Assembly (NCBI RefSeq): GCF_020360975.1
Contig: NW_025408697.1
Location: 1 to 64,000 of the forward strand
Origin: Hirsutella rhossiliensis
Taxonomy: Eukaryota > Ascomycota > Sordariomycetes > Hypocreales > Ophiocordycipitaceae
DNA: 64,000 bases
Reading direction: 5' to 3'
Shown here piece after piece: positions 21,530 to 31,687 of this stretch. Under the pieces are notes generated by a model. That model had not been told where the DNA came from. It was given only the letters and a program-made list of their open reading frames with translations, and did not search any database. A program made the translations under genes and the position numbers. The stretch's first letter is position 1. Each line of letters begins with the position of its first letter.

Positions 21530-23400
21530 CGTCCTTCTTTGCCAGGACGTTCCCGACCCTGTTCCCATTTGGCGTTGGGGACCAAGGCTGGTTGAAGAGA
21601 CCATGGTCGACGCGGGAAGGTCACGGCCAACTTGCGAGGCAGGGCTGTCGAGGCAGAGGCGGCCGCGGAGACCCGTATCGTCTCGAAGCTTGAACCTTCA
21701 GGCGTGGGCCGAGATCGTGCTCCGGCGCCATGGTGGTCGATTTGCACTGCACCACATCTTCGCATTTCTCGTCTTCAACATGGGGTGCGGTCGAGGAACC
21801 GCCGGGTCAGCATGTTGAGTGTGGGAGGAAGAACTTCCGCAAGGTAGAGCGCATCGTGCGTTCGATGACCACAGAAAGGCTAGCGGCGGCGAGGGTCGAG
21901 TTGGAGAGCTCGGGTAAGACGACCGATGGTGACGTGAAGGAGCTTCTCAGGAGCCTCTCGCTTTACGGCCACCGGCAGCCCATGTCGAGAGAGGTCCGTC
22001 TCAATATGCGGCGGAAAATCCAGTCGCTCATCGTCGGATATGGCGTGCCGGCCATCTGGTTCACCATCAACCCGAACGACATTACGAACCCGGTGAAGCT
22101 GCGACTGGCGGCATACCGCACACGCGATCCCGACGCGGCCGAGGAGTTCTTAGAAGGCCTTGGGGATGCGTATAAGCGGGCACGGCTGGCGATATCGGAT
22201 CCCATGAGCTCGGCCGTGTTCTTCCACCGCGAGATGAAGCTGTTCTTCGATCATTACGTGAAGGTCGGTGAAGAGTCGGTATTCGGGCGCATCGGCAAGT
22301 ACTATGGCGCCGTGGAGACGAACGAACGAGGGCGCTTCATGTTCACGGCTTGCTCTGGCTGCACGGGAACGCGCATCTCAGCTCGATGCTTGCCGACATC
22401 CACGGGGAGGATCAGGCGGCGTATCGCGAGCGAATCGTCCGATACATCGATAGCGTCTTCTCAGAGGTAAGAATGCCTACCTAAGATGTGCCACCGGGAG
22501 CCTGAAGTACTCTTCTGATGGCCAAGTGGGGCCGGGTTGACGTGCAAGGCAGGATCTGGACCAGGAAAGTTTTGCGCCGTGCAAGCGGAGCGATCTGTGA
22601 CGGGCGGTATTGGTTCCTGCTGGACAACGCCGCGCAGTTCTCGGCCGCGTTTATCGAGGAGGCCAACTTCTGTGCCGGCGCGACGCAGGTGCACACGCAT
22701 AGCCCGACCTGTGTGAAGTATTCATTGGGCAAAGGAGGGCGGAAGGGGACCTCTGCCGGTTCAAGGCGCCATGGAGGTTAGTCGACAAGACCGCCCTCAC
22801 GGCAGACGGGGTGCTGCAGATCCGGAGGACACACAGCATGGTCAATCGATGGAACGAGGCTATTGCTGTCGGGCTCCGGCACAACCATGATATTTCCTTC
22901 ATTGCGACGCAGCGCAAGACAATGGCCCTCATCTATTATGTCACGAACTACGCGACCAAGGTGGAGGACCCGGTGTGGAAGCGTGTGGCGGCCGCGGCCG
23001 AGCTCCTGGCCGCCTCAACAGGTGATGGCACGGCAAACGGAGGGCGGGACGGTGGCGGAGACGCTGCCACCGATGACCCTGTCAAGGGAACAGGACGCGA
23101 CAGTTCCTGATGAGAGTGGCGAACCGCGTGTTCACGGAGCGTCCGCTATCACAGGTCGAGGTCGTCGCTCACCTTCTCGGATATCCGGCCGAGTTCACCG
23201 ACAGCAGCGCGTGGGCGTACCTGAACTGTTCTCTGCTGTACTGGGAAGTCTTTCGGCGATGGCGGCATCTCCGAGAAGCCAGTGGCGCTGCGGCTACGGA
23301 TGACACCTTGGATGAGTCGGTCGTCGTCGAAGAAGAAGGCCTGAGAATCTCCCACGTCGAGGCGTACCAGCACCGGGAGAGCTGCTGAAAGGCCTATGCC
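21530..23400 (+). CDS. Helitron-2 Rep: Helitron-like N, HUH and Y2
   Basis: FARTFPTLFPFGVG (about 21535-21580) opens the Helitron-like N domain. It continues with RKIQSLIVGYGVPAIWFTIN, NPVKLRLAAY and MSSAVFFHREMKLFFDHYVK (about 22010-22260). HUH is read as HVHGLLWLHG from 22338 after a frame change. FCAGATQVHTHSPTCVKYS (about 22665-22725) is the conserved Cys/His loop. The two-Tyr nick site is YYVTNYATK at 22934-22960. A further shift leads to FTERPLSQVEVVAHLLGYP near 23130-23180. Role: nicking and strand transfer. Several one-base shifts split it here. Confidence 0.8.
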
Positions 23401-24379
23401 TGTATGACTACATATCGATCGTCAGACTGAAACGCATCGGCAACGACGAGAGCTGGGCGGCAGGGAGATGTCTTTCGAGGATGGATGGGCGCCGGGACGA
23501 CGCTGGGTTCAGGTGCTCAGGCGGCCGGGCAAGCACGCTACCGTCTGCCTCGACGGCTACCTGAGCAAGGACTTCACCTACGATGACGAGTCGTGCTACC
23601 GGAGGTGTGTATGGCAACTGCTCTGTCAGCGGGCATTATCGGAGAGGCTAACCCACCCCCTGAAGGGCAGCCGTGCAGCATCTTGCGCTGTTCGTGCCGT
23701 GGAGTCCTTCCTGGGCGAAGGAACAGGTGAGATCAACAGCATCTGGGCGCGGGCTCGAGACGCTATGGCCCCGAGAATATCATGTCTGGTCGACAACGTG
23801 CAGCTGCTTCGACGATCCGCCGAAGACGCAAAACGCGACGCCAAGCAATGGGCAGCCTCGTCCGGCGATGGCGACCCGACGGTCGCACACGTCGAGGAGG
23901 GTGGAGCAGGCGAGGCGGGCGCGGAGTCTGCAGCGACATATCAGCCCAACAGCATCGGAGACGCAACGCGGCTCATCGACGTCGTCCGAGGTGCAGTGGA
24001 GCGAATCAGGTGACGGCCAAGTCGCCGGAGCTCATGGCAATGATACAGCAGCTCTGTCGGTTTCAGCAATCGGCGCTGCGCTCGACGGCCGAGCTCGAGG
24101 CCACGGCGCTGATCGAACGAGGAGAGGCGGTTAAGCATGCCAGGGCGGGTATTTTCCGGGGCCGCACTACCGCCGCAGGATCAGGTCAAGGCTATCAAGT
24201 CGCAGCAGGTAAGTGCCTCGAAGGAGAGGAGAGGATGATCCAGGGATACAAAGCACGCCCGCCGCCTGGGAAAGCGATCGCCGCGCAGCGTGCGAAGGGT
24301 GATGACCGGTTTCGGGAGGACGAGGTCGAAATGACGATGGCCGACTCCGACGAGACCGCTATCGACGCAGGGGCGGGAA

Positions 24380-26093
24380 TGGACGTTCAGTTTGGCCCAT
24401 CAACCTCCTTCCTCGCGGCGGGCAAGGTGTTGGCAACACGGCTGACGCTGAACAAGAGGCAGTCCATCGCTTTTCTGATAATATGCCGCCAGCTCGATTT
24501 GATGCAGCAGACCGACGGGGCGATGCCTGCCAGCTGCGCCAGTTCGTCGGTGGCGAGGCGGTACCGGCAAGTCGCGAATCATCGAGGCACTCGTCGAGCT
24601 GTTCAGTAAAAGAGCCTTTCGAATCGTCTGCTGATCACGGCGACGTCGGGGACTGCGGCGGCGCGGATCAACGGCATCACGATCCACTCCGCCTGCGGGT
24701 TCACTAAAGACCAAGGGGCGGGGCGCGAACATGGTCAAAGACCTTGACGGGGTGCGGCTGCCGAAACAGGCGGAGCGGTTCATCCACGGCCAGTCTCGAA
24801 TGGATTGGCAGGAGAAGGATGTGCTCGTCATCGACGAGGTGAGCATGCTCGGGGCGCGGACGCTGCACGCCGTGAACGAGCGGCTTCGCCGGCTTCGCGG
24901 ATCGCGGCAAGATTTCGGGGGGATCCCCATCGTCCTCTTCTGCGGAGATTTTCAGCAGTTCCGGCCGGTCCAAGAGAGGTCGATCGTCCTGCCTAGCGCG
25001 GCCATCTCGTGGGACGTAGACAACTCGTTCAAGGCCGAGCAGCGTCACCAGCACGACAAAGCGCACGCACTGTGGAAGAGGTTCACGACGGTCGTCATGC
25101 TGGACGAGCAGATGCGCGCCGCCGGCGACCCGGAGCTGCAGAGGCTGCTGAAGCGGATCCGTCTAGGCGTGCAGGATCGGACGGATCTAAACCTCCTCAA
25201 CTCAAGGTGCTACCGGGAGGAAGGCGGATCCTTGGGAGACGGGCATCACCGTGGTGACGCCGCTCAATAGGAATCGGTGGAACCTGAACATGGAGGCGAG
25301 CCTGGCGTTCCGGGTCCAGCAGCGGTCGACGATGCGCATTTTCATCTCCGAGCACAAGTGGAAGGAGGAGCTGCCGACGGAGGAAGAGGCGATCATGATA
25401 CTCAACCAGGGCGACGATAGCGCGATCCCGGTGCCGGCCGTCTTCATGTTCGTGGCCGGGATGCCCATCGTCGTGAACCACAACACCCACCAGGGGCTGA
25501 AGCTAGTGAACGGCGCGAGCTACTCGGCGGTGGAGGTCATTGTCGACAAGGCGTACCCGGGGCATCGGATCTCGGCCGATATGACGATCCACTTCGGGCC
25601 GCCGGCGGGGATCATTCTCGAATCGGAGACGACGAGATATCTCCACTTCGTCGGGATGCCGCCGGGCACGATCTTGTTGACACCCATGACCGTTAAGATA
25701 CAGTGCCAGCGAAAAAGGCCGTGGCAACGCAACGACGTCAGCCGAAAGGGTTTGCCGTGCGCAGCAGCGTTCGCGTGCACGGACTACAAGGTGCAGGGCA
25801 AAACGCTGGAGCGCGTGGCCTCGAGCTGCGAGGACACGGACGACGAAGATGGATGGAACGGTGGTGCCCTCGCAGTGCGACCCGTACGGCCTGTACGTGC
25901 AGCTATCGCGCTGCCGAACTCTAGACGGCATCATGCTCGTGTCCAAGGTGCGGGACAGAGACTTGGTGGGCAACCGGGTCCCCGAGGAGATGACTGCCGC
26001 ACAGGCCAGGCTCGAGGTACTGAGCGAGAGGACCGTTGAGGAGGCGTTGCGCTGGCTGGACGGTGATGCTGAAGAGTCAAGGCGGCCGCGCTA
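24380..26093 (+). CDS. Helitron-2 Pif1-like helicase domain
   Basis: LTLNKRQSIAFLIICRQLD (about 24447-24505) starts the helicase. Walker A (GGTGKS) near 24550-24575 is broken here by a missing G in GAGGGCGG; the inverted copy at about 59730-59755 reads it intact. Then TSGTAAARINGITIHSACGF, Walker B VIDEVSML (about 24826-24850), FCGDFQQFRPV (about 24935-24970), VMLDEQMRAAGDPEL, NRNRWNLNM and DYKVQGKTLERV (about 25780-25815) follow. The end is LYVQLSRCRTLDGIMLVS and a stop at 26091-26093. Shifts near 24720, 25230 and 25830 split the frame. Confidence 0.8.
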
Positions 26094-26244
26094 GGTGACG
26101 CGATGAAGAGTTCGGCAGGCGGGAAGAGTCGGCAGGCGGCAGACAGGGTGGGAGGCGCCTAGTGGTGGGATAAGGCACGCGAAAAGGCAACAGAAGCCGG
26201 GGGAAGGGCAGCGACCAACGAGGAGGGAGGCAAGGAGGGACCAA
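26094..26244. other. Helitron-2 3' flank
   Basis: Purine-rich sequence with two GGGACCAATCA repeats at about 26237-26261 spanning into the toxin-like fragment. The Helitron-2 3' end should lie here, but no hairpin plus CTRR end was recognised. Confidence 0.4.
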
Positions 26245-27086
26245 TCACAAGGGACCAATCAAGGGGCGGAGAACTTTTGGGGGGAGAGGGCGGGGTCTGC
26301 GGGGCACGTTAGAAGGCCTTTCGTTCCTCAAGGCATAAACATCCGTACGAAGAGCAAAATAGTCTTGGCATAGGCTGGCTACCTTTTTGGCAAGGTCTTT
26401 TGCCCCTCTGGCTGCTTTAACGGCCCTTTCTGCATCAGCAAAGGCGGCTTGATGATCTGTCTCACCGTCGACCGAAGTAGCTGCCCGTTCGGCATCATTG
26501 GCGGCATTGCTGGCTTGCTGAGCTGTCTCAGCGGCTTCCTTGGCTTTTGCCTCTATCAAAGCTGTTTTCTCTGCATGATCCGGAGCCGTAAATAAGGGAA
26601 AGCTCCCTTTCCACCCCACAGCATCCCCCACGCTGTTCATGAAGTCTATGGCATACTGATATGCCGTTTTTCCTCCGGCTGGATCTTAATTTTTCTCATC
26701 AAGCTGTGGCTGAGGGCCACTAGCAGAATACTGGTCGTATTTGTGGTCATATTCCGTATTGGCGATGAGGTCCTTTTCTGGATTGGCCTCATATTCTGCG
26801 AATTGTTCGGGCGCGGAGTCCAGGGTATTGCATTCCAGCCAATGATTTGGTCCCAGTGTATCCCGCCCAACGCGTCATACTCGGACAACGCTTTGGCGTC
26901 CGACAGTAGGTCCATGCTTCCGGACAGAGGAATCACATTCGGCGTTGCTTGTATGTGATAGACATATCCATGAGTGCCCTTGCTCTGTGTACTACGATGC
27001 TTGGCGTATGCAAGCGCGACTTTGAAGTCGGTTGATGTTGAGATATACGCCGAAATAGGTTTGCCATAGTCAAGCGAACGGAAGCT
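26245..27086 (-). pseudogene. Heat-labile-enterotoxin A-chain-like fragment (left copy)
   Basis: On the minus strand the reading starts directly at the LTR edge (27086). It shows the mid and C-terminal part of an ADP-ribosyltransferase fold of the fungal enterotoxin-A-like family: an STS-type segment (ISAYISTSTDF), GYVYHIQATPN, and an EYDALGGI block that would carry the glutamate region. After about 26690 comes a long Ala-rich coiled-coil tail (AEKTA..AKEAAETAQQAS) to a stop at 26245, reached through at least one frame change near 26650. The N-terminal half, with signal peptide and the NAD-binding arginine, is missing. The LTR forms the upstream edge, so the gene cannot give an active enzyme as it stands. 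The matching 5' half is not found on the far side of Copia-1. Confidence 0.65.
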
Positions 27087-27324
27087 TGTCAGACATTTGG
27101 CTCCACACGGGTCAGAGATGGCATCAGGCAATTGATGAGAATTATCTAAAGAACAAGAAGTGAATGAACGAACGCACGGAGTTGTGCAGCTCTTTATACG
27201 CAAATGAAAGGTCCGTCGCGTGATTACGCAGTACCGGTAGTGGTTGCCTAGCAGGCAACAGCGGCGTTGCGAGTAACATCGCCACTTCATGAATAATCAT
27301 CCTAGGCAGGCTTGATATGCGACA
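27087..27324 (-). repeat. Copia-1 3' LTR
   Basis: 238 bp, TG...CA on the minus strand, with the TATAAA-like box and the GTTGCCTGCTAGGCAAC hairpin. It is closer to the solo LTR at 9923 and the inverted copy at 56988 than to its own 5' LTR. Confidence 0.9.
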
Positions 27325-27358
27325 CACCCCCCAGCGTTGAGTGATCAAGTCAACGCTG
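27325..27358 (-). other. Copia-1 purine tract and subterminal hairpin
   Basis: On the minus strand a run GGGGGG stands next to the 3' LTR start and can serve as the plus-strand primer. Directly upstream CAGCGTTGA and TCAACGCTG (27332-27340 and 27350-27358) form a perfect 9-bp stem with a 9-nt loop. The same structure is at 56954-56980. Confidence 0.7.
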
Positions 27359-27408
27359 CTAGAAGCTATCACAACCAGCCTGACCTAGAAGGTCATCGAC
27401 ATCCCACT

Positions 27409-27886
27409 TCAAATTTGCTTCCTCTTGATATCTGTCAGATTCAGCATCGATCTGAAGTGCTCGAATTTCGCTCTCGATAGCGCTTTGGTCAATCCGTCTG
27501 CTGGCATCTGATCAGTCTTCAAGTATTCCACTAGGAACCTACCCTTCTTGAATTCCTGTTTTAGCCACATGTTCTGTATGTCAACGTGCCGCAACTTGGT
27601 CGTGATTCTCTGGTTCTCCTCAACCACTAGTCGGATCGACTGAAGGTTGTCGCAGTAAATCTTCAGAGGCCCGAGATCAAGAGAGATATCCCTTAATAGT
27701 CGGTCCAGGGCGTAACTCTCCTTGGTTGTTCTCTCTAGGCTGAGAATTTCTGCTTCGGTGGTTGAAGTCGTGACTGTGTCTTGGAGTCCAGCTTTCCATA
27801 TGACCGGTCCGTTGAACAACATCATCACATATCCCTGCGATGAACGACGGGTCTCGATATCATCTCAAATGACGCGTCGCTTGCGA
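27409..27886 (-). CDS. Copia-1 RNase H domain
   Basis: Ribonuclease H of the reverse transcriptase. IASDASF (first Asp) is out of frame here through a one-base deletion near 27867 (TTTGAG against TTTGGAG in the inverted copy). Then TSTTEAEILSL (Glu), IYCDNLQSI (Asp) and LRHVDIQNMWLKQEF follow, ending at 27409. The link to pol is broken near 27910 in both copies, so that shift may be fixed in the element rather than a read error. Confidence 0.8.
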
Positions 27887-30800
27887 TCACAAGTACCTCT
27901 CCTGATGCATCCCGTCGTACATGATTGCAAGGAATCTCGTTGAGTATAGGTATCGGATGCATTGGTTTGCGGCTTCAAGGTGTTCAGGCGATGGGTTTGT
28001 CAGGAACCTCGCGAGCTGGGCTGCTGCTCGTGCTATATCGGGTCTGGTCATGGCCGCGATATACATCAAGGATCCAACTCGTTCCTGATACGCCTTTATC
28101 TCTTCCTTGGTAGCCTGCCCGTTGTACTTGACGAGCGGGATCGTCGCGATGGGGATTGATGGTACTCGGAGTTTCAAGTCGCTGAGCTTGAACTTTCGCG
28201 CAATTTTCTCGACGTACGCGTCTTGGCAGAGGTAGATCTTCCTGTTTGGTCGATCCCTTACAACTCTGATGCCAAGATACCACTTAAATTCTTCTTCGCG
28301 CAGATCGTATTTGGATTGGAGATGCTGGACCAGGTCGTTTACCGCCTTCTTCTCTTGCCGTGGGTTGAGAATCAAGATGTCGTCGACATAGACAAGAGCC
28401 AGGATTTTGCCGTTGGTAAACACACAAGGTTCTTCATCCGTACGGTCAATCCCTGCCTCCTTGAGGGCCTGGGAGATCTCATTGTACCAGAGCAGTGGAG
28501 ACTCTCGAAGACCATACAAGGCCTTGTCAAGTTCCGCGATCATGGTTGAGCCTTCTCCAGGTTTCAAGAAACCAAGTTCTACAAAGCCTTGCGGGAGCCG
28601 GACGTAGACGGGATGGTCCTTCTTTAGGTCGCTGTACAGGAAGGCGTTACCAACGTCGAATTGTCTAACGTCAAGACCGAATCGGGCTGCGATTGCCATC
28701 ACGATTCTGAAGGTTTTTGCTGCAAGGGTGGCTGCATATGTCTCCCGTCCGTCGTCCTCGTCCTGCAGGTCGCCACGGACGCAGATCCGAGCTTTGCACC
28801 TTTGGAGGTATCCGTCCTGATCAAACTTATAGGTGAACACCCACTTCAGTGGAAGAGGCGATCCCTGTGCCTTGCTGCGTTCGACCAGTCTCCAGGTGCC
28901 ACGTCGGAGGAGATCGTGCAATTCCTTCCTTATGGCCTCTTTGAAGTCTGGGCCCATCGGGTGGTTTTCTAGATCCTGGTAGCGTTTAGGGAGTCGTACA
29001 AGGTCATCGCGGTGAAATCGATGATCTCGTGCCGTCTTAGAGACTGCGGCAAGAAAGACACTATGAAATGTTTCGAGGTTTCCCTCTGGATGTTGATCCG
29101 CTGGAAGCAGGGCCGTGAAAACGCTGTTGACGTAATCATCGTGCTTCCTCTTTGGCTTTGGTGTCCGGTCACTCTTGCGAGTTGGCTGGTCACCGTAAAT
29201 CTCCTGTTGACTGCGGCGGGTGCGCGTTTTGCCGCGTGGTTCTTCAGGAATTGGTTGGTCACCTGACGGCTGCTTGTCCGGTTGCATGCTATTGCCTTCT
29301 GAGGAAGGTCGCCGGCGTGGTGGCAGCGGTTGAACTACGATCGTGTCCCGGGTGACTCCTTCAGGACTTGGATCGCTTGAATCAGTCGACCTTTGGCTAT
29401 CATAGCTTGTTTCTCTGTCTTGTTGGGGCAGAGACTCTAACTCCACTGGAGAGCTTTCGGCGTTATGATGCTCAGTTAGATCGCTGTTTGAACCAGCCAC
29501 AGAACGTTGGGCAGGTGAGCTCGGGTCTGTTTGCAACGGTGGGTCTGGTGTTGAAATCTTTGAGCCCGTTGACCTGGAAGCTGGTGAGGCGTCCCTTCTG
29601 TCCAGCTGTGGTGTTGGTTCCGGCGTCGGAAGGACCGGGGATTCGCTCAGAGGCGTGAGAAGTCTGTCTTGCGATAGAGGCTGCAGAAGCTGCGATCCAG
29701 CGTCTTTAACATCTGAGATGGCACCTCTAGCGTCTTCCACCCCCGAGTTCGAACCCTCCAGGTCGAACCCCAAGATATGATGATCAAACTCATAGAGAAA
29801 TTCATCCAAGAGCGTGTCCCAGTCTCGCTGAGGAAGCGGATCGAGCGCCTGTGACGTTGGCTTGTACTCGGCGATTGCCTCAGTCTCGAGCTGTTCTTCC
29901 TTCTCTGGATCAAAGAATTCCTCCTCGTTGAATCGTACATCTCGGGACAGGATAACCTGATTGAGCTTGGGGACCCAGATGCGATAGATATTGCTGGCGT
30001 GGTAGCCAACAAAGTATCCAACGTGTGCTCGTGGGCCAAGCTTGAATTGATTGATGTCTTTCCGGGCCTTGTATCGGCTGTTCAGGGGATATGCTTTGCA
30101 TCCATACGCATACACCCCACGCCAGTCTGGTCGGAGATCCTTGTTTGCATCAAAGTCGACGTTTGGCGGTCTGTACCATCGAAAGTGTTGGTGAAACCAA
30201 CGGTCCATTTTCTCCTCAGGCGACATCCAGTCGTTCCTCCGGCTTGGAAGGATATTGTGTATCCAAACGGCTGCACGATAGACTTCTGGCCAGAGTTCTT
30301 GCGGCAGAAGGCCGAACATACAGCGCATTCGTTGCTGATTAATACCCCCAGGTCGTTCCGCACCACCAGTCGGTTCCTTGGTGTGCGGCGGCGGAAGTTC
30401 AATCTCAATGCCTACTTCTGTAGCCCAGATCTGGAACTCGGAATCGCGTTGGAAGGGCAGGTTGATGATGGTCCTTTCGTTGTCGATTTTGATCTTGCAG
30501 ATCGATGCACCCGTATGTCGTTTAACTCGGGCTTCAAAGTCCTTAATGATCTGGCTAACTTCCGTTTTTGAAGTCAAGGACCAGGAAAACATCATACCGC
30601 TAAACTCGTCGGTGACAAGTAGAACGTAGCGGTGTCCGTTGTATGCCGCAGGGACTCGAAAATGTCGATAAAGACCCGAAAGAACGGTTGCCTTGATTTG
30701 TTCGGGATTCCTGCGGAGATAATCTCGGTTGCCTTGCCGGTGCCACAGGCCGTGCACTGAACGGTGGTTGGGCCCTTGATCCGGACGCCCTTGTCTGTAA

Positions 30801-31687
30801 GACAAGTTGTTCAAGTGCTTGTGGCCCAGCGTGGCAGGATCGGTGATGCCAGGTTTCGGACGAATCAATCGTGGTGGAGGCGGAACCCTTGAAATCGCCA
30901 TTCTCTGCCGTCTTGGCCTAGTGTTGTCTGTCTGAAAGGAAGAAAATACGCCTTGGAAGGCGTTGAACACGGAGATCAGTGATTGTGGAAGCTTGAAGTA
31001 AGAGCGGGAAACTGGCTTGTATTCGACTACGTCGAGATCGTACTGGTCTGTAAGCCGACAAAGGATATCATTGTCGTCATAGGTTCCCATTCGAAGCGTG
31101 TTGTCGACCCCACAGTGCCATAGACCCTTCCTTGCAAGCTTCTTCGCGCTGACAATGTTCGTGTGGAATCGTGGCACATGCGCAACGTCGAGAAGAACAA
31201 GGGCGCGTGTGTTTCTTCCGTTTTCGCCATCCAGAACATTTTCCACCCTTCGAGTGCCCCGTGCTTCGACCTTCAAGGAACCTTCTCCGATCATAACGTA
31301 GTCGGTTTCCTCAGCTTCGCGGATGTCGGTCAGCAGACTCTTGTCATTGACGATATGGGTAGTTGCTCCACCGTCATAGATCGTCGAATTGTAAAGAGGA
31401 TGCTTCTCGCGAGCTGAAAAGACCGAGTCGGTGGTTCCACTTGTGAGGCCTTTTGCATCGATTGTCAGTCCGGCAAAGTCGCCATGTTTGCGTGGGTTTC
31501 CTTTATCTCCTGCTTGATCTGTCTTGGCAGTGGCTGCCGAGGCCTTGACCGTGTCTACAAGACTCTTCCACTTGGCTTGCTTGAGAGCTTCCTTGCAGGT
31601 CTTGACGCGGCTGGACTTGACTTGTCGTCCATCCTTGGACTCGCCATTGATTGCAATTTGTACAGCAGCGCAGTCAGGGACTTCCAT
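27887..31687 (-). CDS. Copia-1 pol polyprotein (protease, integrase, RT)
   Basis: A 1266-residue open frame starting at ATG 31687, whose A is also the last base of the gag stop. Protease: IYDGGATTH, Asp105. Integrase: AYNGHRYVLLVTDEFSGMM, KIDNERT (Asp) and PPPHTKEPTGGAE (Glu). Between about 30795 and 30655 the open frame is not the true one: another frame reads CTACGTGKA and FIDIF, the zinc-like and first-Asp segments. Two compensating indels are therefore likely. A linker rich in Pro/Ser follows, then RT with RKELHDLLRRGTWRLV, FDVGNAFLYSDL, ALYGLRESPLLWY and YVDD at 28379-28390. The frame ends after MYDGMHQERYL. Confidence 0.85.
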   Translation of the reverse strand: MEVPDCAAVQIAINGESKDGRQVKSSRVKTCKEALKQAKWKSLVDTVKASAATAKTDQAGDKGNPRKHGDFAGLTIDAKGLTSGTTDSVFSAREKHPLYNSTIYDGGATTHIVNDKSLLTDIREAEETDYVMIGEGSLKVEARGTRRVENVLDGENGRNTRALVLLDVAHVPRFHTNIVSAKKLARKGLWHCGVDNTLRMGTYDDNDILCRLTDQYDLDVVEYKPVSRSYFKLPQSLISVFNAFQGVFSSFQTDNTRPRRQRMAISRVPPPPRLIRPKPGITDPATLGHKHLNNLSYRQGRPDQGPNHRSVHGLWHRQGNRDYLRRNPEQIKATVLSGLYRHFRVPAAYNGHRYVLLVTDEFSGMMFSWSLTSKTEVSQIIKDFEARVKRHTGASICKIKIDNERTIINLPFQRDSEFQIWATEVGIEIELPPPHTKEPTGGAERPGGINQQRMRCMFGLLPQELWPEVYRAAVWIHNILPSRRNDWMSPEEKMDRWFHQHFRWYRPPNVDFDANKDLRPDWRGVYAYGCKAYPLNSRYKARKDINQFKLGPRAHVGYFVGYHASNIYRIWVPKLNQVILSRDVRFNEEEFFDPEKEEQLETEAIAEYKPTSQALDPLPQRDWDTLLDEFLYEFDHHILGFDLEGSNSGVEDARGAISDVKDAGSQLLQPLSQDRLLTPLSESPVLPTPEPTPQLDRRDASPASRSTGSKISTPDPPLQTDPSSPAQRSVAGSNSDLTEHHNAESSPVELESLPQQDRETSYDSQRSTDSSDPSPEGVTRDTIVVQPLPPRRRPSSEGNSMQPDKQPSGDQPIPEEPRGKTRTRRSQQEIYGDQPTRKSDRTPKPKRKHDDYVNSVFTALLPADQHPEGNLETFHSVFLAAVSKTARDHRFHRDDLVRLPKRYQDLENHPMGPDFKEAIRKELHDLLRRGTWRLVERSKAQGSPLPLKWVFTYKFDQDGYLQRCKARICVRGDLQDEDDGRETYAATLAAKTFRIVMAIAARFGLDVRQFDVGNAFLYSDLKKDHPVYVRLPQGFVELGFLKPGEGSTMIAELDKALYGLRESPLLWYNEISQALKEAGIDRTDEEPCVFTNGKILALVYVDDILILNPRQEKKAVNDLVQHLQSKYDLREEEFKWYLGIRVVRDRPNRKIYLCQDAYVEKIARKFKLSDLKLRVPSIPIATIPLVKYNGQATKEEIKAYQERVGSLMYIAAMTRPDIARAAAQLARFLTNPSPEHLEAANQCIRYLYSTRFLAIMYDGMHQERYL

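Larger units (their letters stand above)
19500..26093 (+). mobile_element. Helitron-2, left-arm copy (GC-rich)
   Basis: This second Helitron family has the same Rep-plus-helicase logic as Helitron-1 but no nucleotide similarity to it. It encodes a Cys-rich N-terminal part, a Helitron-like N domain, HUH and Y2 motifs, a Pif1-type helicase and a C-terminal motif block. The body is visibly more GC-rich than the Copia and esterase regions. The inverted copy at 58200-64000 shows mostly one-base indels against it. Both termini are undefined: 19500 is the first plausible coding region and 26093 is the helicase stop. The 3' boundary lies before the toxin-like fragment at 26245. Confidence 0.8.

Noticed and set aside
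25197..25490. Minus-strand His/Arg-rich frame
   Set aside because: Shadow of the GC-rich Helitron-2 helicase; the same applies at 58806-59084 in the other arm.
20286..28801. Inverted duplication as a simple assembly palindrome
   Set aside because: Not fully excluded, but the arms are 26.7 kb apart, have different outer and inner flanks, and the right one is joined to Helitron-3 at a single-base-defined point; kept as a finding with a read-mapping test.
30650..30720. Loss of the first integrase Asp in Copia-1 (RHF in place of an Asp)
   Set aside because: Another frame encodes FIDIF at the same bases, so this is a frame artefact and not a substitution.
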